From NCBI RefSeq assembly GCF_050003625.1, contig NC_134398.1, positions 76,664,003 through 76,728,002 of the forward strand: 64,000 bases of DNA. The letters are read 5' to 3'. A program made the position numbers and the translations under genes. The stretch comes from Haematobia irritans. Taxonomy: Eukaryota > Arthropoda > Insecta > Diptera > Muscidae. Position 1 is the first letter of the stretch; each line of letters begins with the position of its first letter. Below are positions 33,690 to 43,662 of the stretch, one piece after another. The notes beneath the pieces are model-generated. The model saw nothing but the letters and a program-made list of their open reading frames with translations, had not been told where the DNA came from and ran no database searches.

Positions 33690-34623
33690 AAGGGTGATTT
33701 GTTAAGAGCTTGATAACTTTTTTAAAAAAAAAAACGCATAAAATTTGCAAAATCTCATCGGTTCTTTATTTGAAACGTTAGATTGGTCCATGACATTTAC
33801 TTTTTGAAGATAATTTCATTTAAATGTTGACCGCGGCTGCGTCTTAGGTGGTCCATTCGGAAAGTCCAATTTTGGGCAACTTTTTCGAGCATTTCGGCCG
33901 GAATAGCCCGAATTTCTTCGGAAATGTTGTCTTCCAAAGCTGGAATAGTTGCTGGCTTATTTCTGTAGACTTTAGACTTGACGTAGCCCCACAAAAAATA
34001 GTCTAAAGGCGTCAAATCGCATGATCTTGGTGGCCAACTTACCGGTCCATTTCTTGAGATGAATTGTTCTCCGAAGTTTTCCCTCAAAATGGCCATAGAA
34101 TCGCGAGCTGTGTGGCATGTAGCGCCATCTTGTTGAAACCACATGTCAACCAAGTTCAGTTCTTCCATTTTTGGCAACAAAAAGTTTGTTAGCATCGAAC
34201 GATAGCGATCGCCATTCACCGTAACGTTGCGTCCAACAGCATCTTTGAAAAAATACGGTCCAATGATTCCACCAGCGTACAAACCACACCAAACAGTGCA
34301 TTTTTCGGGATGCATGGGCAGTTCTTGAACGGCTTCTGGTTGCTCTTCACTCCAAATGCGGCAATTTTGCTTATTTACGTAGCCATTCAACCAGAAATGA
34401 GCCTCATCGCTGAACAAAATTTGTCGATAAAAAAGCGGATTTTCTGCCAACTTTTCTAGGGCCCATTCACTGAAAATTCGACGTTGTGGCTCGTTAGTAA
34501 GTCTATTCATGATGAAATGTCAAAGCATACTGAGCATCTTTCTCTTTGACACCATGTCTGAAATCCCACGTGATCTGTCAAATACTAATGCATGAAAATC
34601 CTAACCTCAAAAGAATCACCCTT
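33690..34623 (-). mobile_element. Tc1/mariner-type element, 5'-deleted
   Basis: 934 bp, ends AAGGGTGATT...AATCACCCTT, flanked by TA (33688-33689, 34624-34625). Three paralogous sites without the element (35662, 60423, 61450) show the uninterrupted word TTCAAATATAACAAT, so the TA duplication is certain. Inserted in the N2 3' region. Confidence 0.9.
33797..34510 (-). pseudogene. Tc1/mariner transposase, N-terminus missing
   Basis: 237 codons open. It holds the cut-and-paste catalytic domain: first Asp in LFSDEAHFWLNG, second in MWFQQDGATCHTA, third in SCDLTPLDYFLWG. By my count 36 residues separate the second and third Asp. The approximately 100-residue DNA-binding N-terminus expected for a full transposase (about 340 residues) is absent: only about 110 bp separate the ATG from the element end. 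So it could cut but is unlikely to bind its ends. Subfamily not assigned. Confidence 0.8.
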
Positions 34624-34639
34624 TATAACAATAAAAGGT

Positions 34640-35187
34640 TGCCACATAAATTGTCAAAAAAAAAAAATATGGAATAAACGAATTTTCTGGGCCGAAGCAA
34701 TGGAATCTTTGTCACAAAGAACAAATAAAGAAAATATAATAAGAACAGGAGAAGATTGGATCGTAATAACTGAGGCACTCATAAATGATCTGAAACGACA
34801 AGGATATATAGAGAAATTGGAAAAGGCTAAAACAAGTACACGATTTTATAGATTTCTGAATCCAGATGCCGGAATTGAGTATATGAGAAATTTTTGGAAC
34901 TTGGAAAAAATTCTGATGTACTTCAGTTGAATGGAAGCAAATTTGGAGTTGAAGGACACGAATGTACCATCTGCAACAAAATAGAAGTTGACGATTTGCA
35001 ACATTTCATAGCCAAATGTCCAATGTTACGAGAATTCAGGGTGAGGTATTTGGGCGGTACATATTTTAATGAAAATGAGTTAATAACCATTCTAAATGGT
35101 AATTTTGATAATGGATGGGAGAAGTTGTATAACTATGTGCGTAGTGCTCTTATGTATAGAACACATATAATCAGAGAGGAATTTTAA
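34640..35187 (+). pseudogene. N2 ORF2 C-terminus with zinc knuckle
   Basis: Reads KRIFWAEAMESLSQR, EDWIVITEALINDLKRQGY, then after a shift at the A run (34905) GHECTICNKIEVDDLQHFIAKCPM, a CX2C...HX4C knuckle typical of non-LTR ORF2 ends. Stop at 35185. The same shift is in all four copies in the window, so it predates the duplications. Confidence 0.7.
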
Positions 35188-35459
35188 TAGTGTAATATAA
35201 ATCAAATATATAGACTAGATTATTTAACAGCAAAATAGCAAACTAGGGTATTTGACAGACAACTTAAAAGTTATTGTCATTAAGATTCTAAAGATTTTGT
35301 TATAATTTAACCCCAACTGTATATTGAGAAATTTTGAATTGTAAAACAATGTGGAAACAAAATAAAATCTATCTATCTAAAAATCTATCTACTGAATATC
35401 AGAACTTTGTTATGTTGCATAAACTGCTGCATAATCCAAAACCTTAAAACTTATACAAT

Positions 35460-36426
35460 AACACAGTCGTATGCGGCCGAGGTATGGAGATACAAATGGT
35501 TTGAGGAGGTAAACATTATTCAAAGATATTTTCTCAAAAAGGTTCTCAAACAGCCAACATATATGCCAAATTATACTTTATCATTCCAAACAGACATACA
35601 GGACAACCACTTTCATACACATAAACTACACATGAACTATATTTTTAATATTTTGTTCAAATATAACAATAAAAGGTTGCCACATAAATTGTCAAAAAAA
35701 AAAATATGGAATAAACGAATTTTCTGGGCCGAAGCAATGGAATCTTTGTCACAAAGAACAAATAAAGAAAATATAATAAGAACAGGAGAAGATTGGATCG
35801 TAATAACTGAGGCACTCATAAATGATCTGAAACGACAAGGATATATAGAGAAATTGGAAAAGGCTAAAACAAGTACACGATTTTATAGATTTCTGAATCC
35901 AGATGCCGGAATTGAGTATATGAGCAATTTTTGGAACTTGGAAAAAATTCTGATGTACTTCAGTTGAATGGAAGCAAATTTGGAGTTGAAGGACACGAAT
36001 GTACCATCTGCAACAAAATAGAAGTTGACGATTTGCAACATTTCATAGCCAAATGTCCAATGTTACGAGAATTCAGGGTGAGGTATTTGGGCGGTACATA
36101 TTTTAATGAAAATGAGTTAATAACCATTCTAAATGGTAATTTTGATAATGGATGGGAGAAGTTGTATAACTATGTGCGTAGTGCTCTTATGTATAGAACA
36201 CATATAATCAGAGAGGAATTTTAATAGTGTAATATAAATCAAATATATAGACTAGATTATTTAACAGCAAAATAGCAAACTAGGGTATTTGACAGACAAC
36301 TTAAAAGTTATTGTCATTAAGATTCTAAAGATTTTGTTATAATTTAACCCCAACTGTATATTGAGAAATTTTGAATTGTAAAACAATGTGGAAACAAAAT
36401 AAAATCTATCTATCTAAAAATCTATC
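35460..36426 (+). pseudogene. N2 ORF2 C-terminus, tandem second copy
   Basis: Begins abruptly at AACACAGTCG, same as 33486, and runs through SYAAEVWRYKWFEEVN, the zinc knuckle and the TATC tail. It lacks the mariner, so it shows the empty site at 35662. Confidence 0.75.
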
Positions 36427-36758
36427 TACACGCAAAGAAAAAAACGTTTGGAAAACGTGTACCGAAAACGTTTTTCTTTTGTTAGAGTTTTTTGAATTGC
36501 TTCGAAAATTTTAAACTTTTATCACGAAAAAAATTCGTTTGTTACAAAATTTTTATTTTTTCAATAAAAAAAGTTATTTTTGAAACAACAACACAGTCCA
36601 TTTCGTTTATATCAAACACTGTTCTTTTCTCACTTTAGGTCTTTAATAAGACACATTTTACAGTTCAAAATTTAATATACTACAACGTAATGTTGAACAT
36701 TTTTTCGGAATCTTCCGAACATATCTGGAATATATGTAAAAAAAAAAAAAAAAAAAAA

Positions 36759-36834
36759 CTTCGGTCGAAGCAGGGATCGAACCCACGACCCTTGGCATGC
36801 AAGTCGGACGTAGCAACCACTGCTCCACGGTGCC
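36759..36834 (-). other. tRNA-like module with T-run terminator
   Basis: Minus strand: A-box-like TGGAGCAGTGG, then B box GGTTCGATCCC with a pairing T arm (GTGGG/CCTGC allowing G-U), followed directly by about 20 T (36738-36757), a strong Pol III terminator. Acceptor strands do not pair well, so it is a tRNA-derived transcription unit rather than a tRNA. Confidence 0.6.
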
Positions 36835-36948
36835 AAACTAAATGTTTGTTTCTGTCAAATAAACTTTGTTTATTCGGTTCGTGGGCGCCGCAAGCTATGC
36901 TATATAAATATAACTTATATGGATATTTATCTATTGATGACCATAACA

Positions 36949-37022
36949 GGTACATAGCTCAGTGGTTAGTGTGTTGGCTTACAAAGTGCATGGTCCGCGG
37001 TTCGATTCTCCGTCCAGGCGAA
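36949..37022 (+). other. tRNA-like module, plus strand
   Basis: A box TAGCTCAGTGG (36955-36965) and B box GGTTCGATTC (36999-37008) at normal tRNA spacing. Possible anticodon-loop TTACAAA. The acceptor and anticodon stems are degenerate. No clean T run follows within 20 bp. Confidence 0.6.
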
Positions 37023-37344
37023 AGGTAAAAAAATTTTAAAAATTTATAAAATCGTATAGTTTCTTCTACATTGTTGGTATTACAGGAAAAGGTGTTAAGA
37101 ACTAAAAAACCTCGTGGATGTGAGAAGGATGTGAGGGCAAATGCAATTAGCAAGAAAAAATGTTTTTTTTTTTGAGTTTGTCTTTATGAAATTGTTTTTA
37201 CATCCTGGAAAAGAATAAACGTTTATCACAAACAGTATATACTTTTCTTCCAAATACACTCCCTTACAGCGAAAAGCAAATGAGAAACGAACTTTGTTTG
37301 TCTAAAATTTCGTTTGGGAGGAAAGAATTATTTTTTTGCGTGTA

Positions 37345-37680
37345 CTGAATATCAGAACTTTGTTATGTTGCATAAACTGCTGCATAATCCAAAACCTTAA
37401 AACTTATACAATAAACTTACTACCGGAAGATCAACCAGAAGATTAACTATTATACCTATTCGACATCGTCTATTGATATCTGAATGGTATCTCTTCTATA
37501 TCGCAATACGTCTATGGAGCTCCCTTCGACCAAACATCCAACGCAATATCATTTAAAAGAGCTTTGTACAATCAATTTTTTTTGTGGTGAACTAATACCT
37601 TGTTTAAATCTAACTGTTGTCATTATGTAACTTTTAATTTTTTACGTAACTGTTAATTTTATGTAGCTTTAGTTATCATT
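37345..37680 (+). pseudogene. jockey-type RT C-terminus (element J continued)
   Basis: Frames give NFVMLHKLLHNPKP, then RSTRRLTIIPIRHRLLISEW and IRLWSSLRPNIQRNI, then FKRALYNQF, the usual end of jockey-clade ORF2, then an AT-rich 3' UTR. Completes the fragment ending at 17702. Confidence 0.6.
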
Positions 37681-37706
37681 TAATAAACGAGGGATTTTCA
37701 ATATTT

Positions 37707-37767
37707 AACTTTGTAAATCACATGCTATAATTATAAGATTTAATTATAGCATGTGATTTACAAAGTT
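37707..37767. repeat. perfect 26-bp inverted repeat
   Basis: AACTTTGTAAATCACATGCT... arm at 37707-37732 pairs perfectly with 37742-37767 around a 9-base loop. Could be the core of a small palindromic element or a hairpin at the J 3' end. 37768-38005 has no gene. It includes 37890-37980, a cluster of CGGGAT/ATCCCG words (for example GGGATTAATCCCGTCCCG). Confidence 0.7.
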
Positions 37768-38007
37768 AATTGAAAGACATCTCTCACAGCCTACACTGGT
37801 CTAAGGGTCGTTTATACTGAATGAAGACACCAATTTATTAATAGAAAATCCTAAAAAACAACAAATTTAACAAATTTGGATTATTTTTCGTGATCCCGAA
37901 AAATCCAGGGATTCAAAGTAAAAAATCTCGGTGTTCGGGATTAATCCCGTCCCGAAATCCCGGATCGGACGGGATTTTCAAATTTTTAGCACATTATTTA
38001 TAAGTAA

Positions 38008-38065
38008 AAGCATATTATGTTCATAAACTAGCATATCATGTTTGCGATATATATGTTAATATGTA
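38008..38065 (+). mobile_element. fragment of MITE A/B family, left of gypsy G3
   Basis: AGCATATTATGTTCATAAACTAGC matches 1065-1090 and continues after the gypsy at 41696-41795, ending ATATATAG. The MITE fragment is thus the target of G3 (duplication TATGTA). Confidence 0.6.
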
Positions 38066-38377
38066 TGGGATTTCTAGGGTTTTACTCACTGAACTCCTCC
38101 GTTTAGCTCAATAATAACAAGAAATGTTTATGTTCAATGTTCATAGAAATAACTATAGTTTTATTTTGTATGTAATTATAATAAAATCCGAGAGTGTTGC
38201 CGTAGCACGTCTTTACAGTTTCGCGTCGTCAATAGAACTGAACTTGAGCGTGAGAATGTTATGTTAGGGATACTCTTTTTTTCTCTCATCCCACATCTCG
38301 GCCATCCTGCAAGCCAACCGGGTTGGAAATCTCCTGTATTTCATCTTCATCCGGATCATAACCAATGGGCCAAGGTT

Positions 38378-40049
38378 TCATAAATTCAGAACATGTTGTC
38401 GTCTGTGTCGGGCCTTCATTATTTGTCGTCTTAAAACATCGTAGGTGTCCTTAGGCTTAACTTTAACAATTCTGTATGGACCCAAGTATTTCGGTTTCAG
38501 TTTCAATCCAGCGTCCAGTTGGGTGCGCTTAATTGCTACAAGACCATCGATGTTATATTGATGTGCCGGTTTTCGTTTACGGTCGTAAGCATTTTTATTC
38601 CCACTTTGAACTGCTAATATCTGTTGCTTCGCGGATTGTCGAAGTTGGTCTCGTTGTTCATCGTAGTACAAACAGAGCTCTTGTTCTAGCAATTCTCTTA
38701 GCCTTACATCTTCCTTAGTTTTCATTCTAACACCAACAAGCATCTCAGAAGGCGTATAACCAATAGTTCCTGATAGGTTGAATTAATAGTTTTTTGAACA
38801 TCAGGAACGTACTTGTACCATTTGCCTGGTTCGTCGATACTTAGCTTTGACAAAACAGATATTATAACACTGTTAAATCTCTCGACTTGCCCGTTCGCTC
38901 GTGGAAGTCCTGTTGTAATCTTGATATGGGTTATCCCTTCGTTATCACAATATGTCTTGAATTCTTCGCTCGTGAAAGCAGATCCACGATTGGATATGTT
39001 ACAATTTGTAATGGGTTGCCAAACGTAGTGCATTGGAATTCCAACTTCGAAATTGCATATTTAGCGGATGTCGTCTTTGTTGGGTATAGCCAGCAAAATT
39101 TTGTGAAGGCGTCAATTACAGCAAAAATGTGGTTATAATTTTTATTTGTTGATTCCAATGGTCCAGGATAGTCGACGTGATATGTGTGTAACGGCGTATC
39201 TCCTTTTGGAAGAGGTTTTAATTCTCCTTCTTGTTTGCTACGTTTTCTATTTGAAATCACACAGGAAACACAATTCATTATATGCCTATGTATCTTTTCT
39301 TCTAATTTCGGAATATAATAGCCCTTGTCGATAAGCTCCTTCGTTTTCTTGATGGAAAAGTGACCTCTTTGGTGGGCTGTTCTTATAATATCATTCTGTA
39401 TGCCCTTTGGAACCACAAGTTCACAGTCATTTTCCACTTTATACAAAACTCCGCCTTTTAGAAAATAATCTATAATCGACTTCTCTTTCAAAATTTCGCG
39501 AATTGCACTTAAGTCTTCGTCACTTTCTTGTAGTTTTCTTATACATTCCACCAAACCCTCATCATGTATATGCATCACTGGATACCGACTTAATGCGTCT
39601 ACATGACACATTTGCGATCCAGGCCGGTGTATGACAAAATAGTCATATTCTTGTAAATACAAAATCCATCTGGCCACTCTGGTACACAAATCCTTTTTAT
39701 CCAAAGTTTTGGTAAATGCGTTACAATCCGTTACTAATTTGAACCGTAATCCTATGAGATACACTCGAAACTTTTTTAAAGCTTCTATAATGGCGAGTAC
39801 CTCTAGCTCGTAACTTGTGTATCGTCGTTCGGCGTCGGTCGTCTTCTTACTCATATAGTATACTGGATGTAAAAGTTCGTCTTCAGAATTTCTTTGTAGG
39901 AGTACAGCGCCAAATTCATCAATAGATGCGTCGGTGTGGACCTCTGTTTCGTATGTCTCATTAAATATATTAAATACAGGTTCATTACTCATGCATTGTT
40001 TTAGTTTATTAAAAGCTATCTTCTGTTCGGTACCAAATTCAAATTTCAC
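38378..40049 (-). pseudogene. G3 RNase H and integrase
   Basis: The first 372-codon frame (40049-38931) has RNase H (EVHTDASIDEFGAVLLQ, YTSYELEVLAIIEALKKF, LVTDCNAFTKTL) and the integrase zinc finger (HQRGHFSIKKTKELIDKGYY, CVSCV). The catalytic core continues as YHVDYPGPL. Frameshifts at about 39000 and 38740 lead to NISNRGSAFTSEEF, GLPRANGQVERFN (catalytic Glu) and finally a C-terminal GPY-like LKPKYLGPYRIVKV with RRRQHVLNL. Three frames, so inactive. Confidence 0.75.
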
Positions 40050-40058
40050 ATTTCCTTT

Positions 40059-41627
40059 TCACAGATCGTTAAGCGGCTTGGCAATAATCACAAACTTTGG
40101 TATGAACTTTCTGAAATAACCAGCGAGTCCAAGAAAGCTTTCTAGTTGTTTAAGATTCTGCGGTTGAGGAAATTTTATCATTGCCATCGTTTTTTCTGGT
40201 GCAGGATAAATTTCCCTTTCCTCTATGATATTACAGAGAAATTGAACACGTCCTTTCAAAAAATGACTTTTCTTAAAATTGATGTCAAGGCCGTAGTCTT
40301 TGCACGTCTCTAAAACTCGATGCAGATTCACAAGAGCTTCGTCGTAATTGCTTGGGGGTATTATGACGTCATCCACATATGGTAAAGCAATACCTGCTCG
40401 ATTTAGCTCTCGAAATATAGCGTTTCTATGACTTTGGAAAACTGCTGGCGAGTTACAAAGACAAAAAGGGATTTTTTGAAATTGGTATTGACCGTTGTGT
40501 GTTACAAACGAAGTATATTTTCTACTTGCCTCTTTTACTGGAACATGAAAAAATCCATTCCGCAGGTCTATCGTAATGAACACAGCTGCATTTTGTAATC
40601 GATAAAGCTGATCTTCGATGTATGGTAAAGGGAAGTTGTCCTTTACTATTGCCTTATTGATCTTACGATAATCTGCACATAGTCTTGCCATCTTTACCAA
40701 TACGATTGGGCTACAAAAGTCAGAATCGGAATGTTCGATAATACCTTCGGCCAGCCATTTGCCAATTTGGGCCTCTACAATATATCTCTCTTTCAATGGA
40801 AGTCGTCGTGGACTAGAGAATATTGGTGTCTCGTCTCTTAAGACCAACCGTAGCTCCACGTTCGTTGTCTTACACTTTTGCGGCTTATATGCTTGAACAA
40901 TTTCCGTTACCTTGTTGGCAAAATCTTCTCCAGCTGCCTTATCGATATCCAAATCTTGATCGTTATCATCACAAACATTCGTGACCATAATGCTATGGAT
41001 CTCCTGACTTGTCGCATCCTTGATTTTATTAATTTCTAAACGATCAGAAGTAATAGTTATTTTTGCATGTTTGCAAATGTCACATCCAAGAATTATTTCC
41101 CCGTCGGTACACGTATTTTGTACTACTTGAAACTTCGAATCGTAATATTCATCGTCTATCTCGACTCTGTATGAAAAGTTACCAAGAGGTTTTACTTTAT
41201 TCTTTTTGGAGTTATTACCAAAACCTATTAAGTGAAACTTCGACTCCTTCATATCCAATGACTCGTAAATCTTCTTAGACACAACGTTGAATTTACTGCA
41301 AGTATCAAATAAAGCGCACCAGGACTTATCTCCAAATTTAATTTCCTTTTTCATTACGTCCTCTGAGACCAATTGGCGGACGTTTGTTTTTTTCTGCTTC
41401 AAGGGACAATCCTTTGAAATGTGCCCAAAATTGTTACAGTTAAAGCACTTTAAACCTGTTTTCGACGTTTGGCCCTTTGCACCACAATTATAACATGAAA
41501 CGTCCTTATTTGTATTCTTGGGTGTCGTTTTGTTAACGTTAGACGTGTGTTGTTTTGCTTCACCAATATTTTTTGGTCTCACCCGAGAGTGTTGCCGTAG
41601 CACGTCTTTACAGTTTCGCGTCGTCAA
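40059..41627 (-). pseudogene. G3 gag end, protease and reverse transcriptase
   Basis: 522 open codons. Two knuckle-like motifs lie near the start (CYNCGAKGQTSKTGLKC and CFNCNNFGHISKDCP, residues about 45-75). Aspartic protease region ALFDTCSKFN (residue about 107): the usual DTGS glycine is Cys. Then RT with LCADYRKINKA, TIDLRNGFFHVPV, and catalytic YVDD at 40379-40368, then SFLGLAGYFRKFIP. The KKKDG before RLC is shortened to KMA. Ends at a stop after LNDL; RNase H follows. Retains most of RT but lacks a start and functional gag. Confidence 0.8.
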
Positions 41628-41695
41628 TAGAACTGAACTTGAGTGTTAGATTGGTATGTTAGGGATACCCTTTTTTCTCTCATCCCACATATGTA

Positions 41696-41795
41696 AGAAC
41701 ATATTATGTGTGGGACATAACATTTTTTAAATATAATATGTGTGGATGCAAACATATATCAATTTAGAAATTGTATATAAACATATATATAGACC
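41696..41795 (+). mobile_element. fragment of MITE A/B family, right of G3
   Basis: AGAACATATTATGTGTGGGAC... to TATAAACATATATATAG matches 1121-1215; the rest of that MITE is absent. Confidence 0.6.
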
Positions 41796-41989
41796 GAGAG
41801 AGTATAAAGAAATTAACCCTTTCGACCCCGAATTTTTGCAGGTATCACTAAAATTTTTTTTCTACATTTAATCATGTTGAAGTCATATAAGCGTCTAGCC
41901 AAAATTTCGAGTCGCCACGCCCATTCGTTTAGGCGGTAGAGAATATTGCCTGATGCAACTTTGCACAATTGTGAAATTTCACTCAGACG

Positions 41990-42475
41990 ACAAATCTCGT
42001 GAATCGCGAATATTTTCGGAATACGACAATTTCTGGTGGCTCAATAAAATTCTCGTAATTCACAAAATTTCTCGTGACTCACGACAATATTCTTGATTCA
42101 CCAAAAAGGTTCGCGACGCAACAATTAGCATTCACGAAAATTCTTGTAATTCACGACAAATCTCATGACGCTCTGCAATTAATGATGAGAAATTAACATT
42201 CATAGCTCACAACGGAACCATTAGCACAATTAAAATATGTTGCACAATTAAACAATGGGCGCTATTGAAATCTTAAGCGTGATAAAATACGTGAAGGTGA
42301 TTAAATTGGTGAGCTTGAATTTAATCGTGAATATGAATTTGTCCGTGAGTGTGATTTTTTGTGTCTCTGTTTTACCATGAGTGTGAATTTTATCGTGAGC
42401 GTGCGTTAGATCGTGAACTTGAATTTGTATCGTGAGCGTTTCATTCACGGCTTCGCATGAATTACGCGGGATTCA
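41990..42475. repeat. array of TTCACGA / TCGTGAA words
   Basis: The left half (41990-42180) is rich in ATTCACGA-type words, the right half (42280-42475) in TCGTGAGTGTGAATT-type words at spacings of about 20-25 bp, so the two halves are roughly inverse. Likely a small palindromic element of its own. Confidence 0.5.
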
Positions 42476-42482
42476 CGAAAAG

Positions 42483-43240
42483 GTTTTTTGTTTTGATCCC
42501 ATACTTGATGAGTTTCCGGACTCTGCCCCAGGCAAATCAACAATAATTGATTGGTATGCAAAATTCAAGCGTGCTAAAATGAGCACGGAGGACGGTGAAC
42601 GCAGTGGACGCCCGAAAGAGGGGGTTACCGAAGAAAACATCAAAAAAATCCACAAAATGATTTTGAAGGACCGTAAAATGAAGTTGATCGTAATAGCAGA
42701 GGCCTTAAAGATATCAAAGGAACGTGTTGGTCATATCATTCATCAATATTTGGATATGCGGAAGCACTGTGCAAAATGGGTGCCGCGCGAGCTCACATTT
42801 GACCAAAAACAACGTGTTGATGATTCTGAGCGGTGTTTGCAGCTGTTAACTCGTAAAACACCCGAGTTTTTCCGTCGATATGTAACAATAGATGAAACAT
42901 GGCTCCATCACTACACTCCTGAGTCCAATCGACAGTCGGCTGAGTGGACAGCGACCGGTGAACCGTCTCCGAAGCGTGGAAAGACTCAAAAGTCCGCTGG
43001 CAAAGTAATGGCCACCCTCCGTATTCTCCAGATCTGGCCCCCAGCGACTTTTTCTTGTTCTCAGACCTCAAAAGGATACTCGCAAGGAAAAAAATTTGGC
43101 TGCAATGAAGAGGTGATCGCCGAAACTGAGGCCTATTTTGAGGCAAAACCGAAGGAGTACTACCAAAATGGTATCAAAAAATTGGAAGGTCGTTATAATC
43201 GTTGTATGGCTCTTGAAGGGAAGAAAATGTTTTTTTCTTT
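42483..43240 (+). pseudogene. mariner transposase, internally deleted
   Basis: Reads DEFPDSAPGKSTIIDWYAKF, RPKEGVTEENIKKIH, KISKERVGHIIHQYL (DNA-binding HTH part), then the first catalytic Asp in TIDETWLHHYTPES and KSAGKVMA. The next 150 or so residues, including the second Asp (QDNAP motif), are deleted: the sequence jumps at 43012 to PPYSPDLAPSDFFLFSDLKR in another frame, then KKFGCNEEVIAETEAYFEAK back in frame. Lacks a start and a complete DDD triad. Its own terminal repeats were not found. Confidence 0.8.
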
Positions 43241-43662
43241 GTTAGACCGGGGACTTATTAGCCAACCTGTTAATTGCCCAACTTTAAGAATTGTTCACCT
43301 GTTTTTTTTTTTGCAATTCTAAGATATGACTTCCACAAATATTTTATTTGATATGTACTAAACAGATTTAATAAAAACTTTCAACATTTTTGTTGTATTT
43401 TTTTGTAAAAAGTCACAAGTATAAAAACCTTTTTCCAAATTCGAAAATATTTTTTTCTTGAGGCACGTGCGTACTAATGAAAAAACTTTGCTAATTGACA
43501 ACCAAATTAGTTGAACAAAAACAACTTGTAGAAAACACTCGTAGCTTTCGATACCGTTACAGTTTTATGAACAAAAACAACGCTGGCAGTTAGTCTCAAA
43601 GCACAAAAAGTTTCCCACAGGCAACTTTTGGGTCGAAAGGGTTAAGATGGCGAATGAGAGAG

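Larger units (their letters stand above)
36429..37342. mobile_element. TA-type MITE with two divergent tRNA-like modules
   Basis: 914 bp. Ends CACGCAAAGAAAAAAACG and TTTTTTTGCGTG, flanked by TA (36427-36428, 37343-37344). The empty site TCTATCTACTGAAT is seen at 35390 and 61188. No protein frame. It contains a minus-strand tRNA-like module (36759-36834) and a plus-strand one (36949-37022), back to back about 115 bp apart. 37060-37140 shares the TATTACAG / TTAAGAACTAAAAAACCTCG region with the 976 and 2650 MITEs, so the two MITE types share a module. Confidence 0.85.
17703..37344 (+). mobile_element. N2 non-LTR retrotransposon, heavily interrupted
   Basis: Order: 5' UTR (17703-18218), ORF1, endonuclease, RT, C-terminal zinc knuckle, 3' UTR and a tail of TATC repeats (35370-35391 and 36400-36428). 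An 8-10-bp target duplication around CTGAATAT joins element J. Later insertions inside it: gypsy X (20077-32069), mariner (33690-34623) and a tRNA-bearing MITE (36429-37342). Its 3' 1.04 kb plus 67 bp of J is tandemly duplicated. ORF1 with a coiled coil and an LVFRGL segment, and an APE-type endonuclease, place it among non-LTR elements; I do not assign a clade. Confidence 0.75.
33486..37412. repeat. tandem duplication of N2 tail plus 67 bp of J
   Basis: Units 33486-35459 and 35460-37412. Without the mariner and the MITE they are 1038 and 1037 bp. Each ends with the J word CTGAATATCAGAAC...ATACAATAA. The junction uses AACACAG microhomology. Confidence 0.8.
28581..38208. repeat. direct segmental duplication, first copy
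   Basis: Matches 55312-64000 at an offset of 26731 bp until 33688, then about 25790-25798 because the mariner is present only here. Covers gypsy 3' half, N2 RT, tRNA-MITE, J fragment and the start of the 38066 gypsy LTR. Confidence 0.9.
38066..41689 (-). mobile_element. Ty3/gypsy element G3
   Basis: Minus-strand element. The 3' LTR is 38066-38295 (230 bp, TGGGAT...CCCACA in plus view). The 5' LTR keeps only 107 bp (41583-41689), fused directly to gag because U5, primer site and gag start are deleted. TATGTA flanks (38060-38065, 41690-41695). The interrupted MITE word TTAATATGT(T/A)AGAAC supports the duplication. Confidence 0.8.
41817..43641. mobile_element. piggyBac-like TTAA element, non-autonomous
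   Basis: Starts CCCTTTCGACCC and ends GGGTCGAAAGGG (12-bp perfect ends), flanked by TTAA (41813-41816, 43642-43645), the hallmark of piggyBac-type insertion. No piggyBac transposase. The interior holds a TTCACGA/TCGTGAA word array (41990-42475) and a broken mariner. Confidence 0.75.

Noticed and set aside
36759..37022. Functional tRNA genes
   Set aside because: A and B boxes are present, but acceptor and anticodon stems do not pair properly, and they lie inside a MITE.
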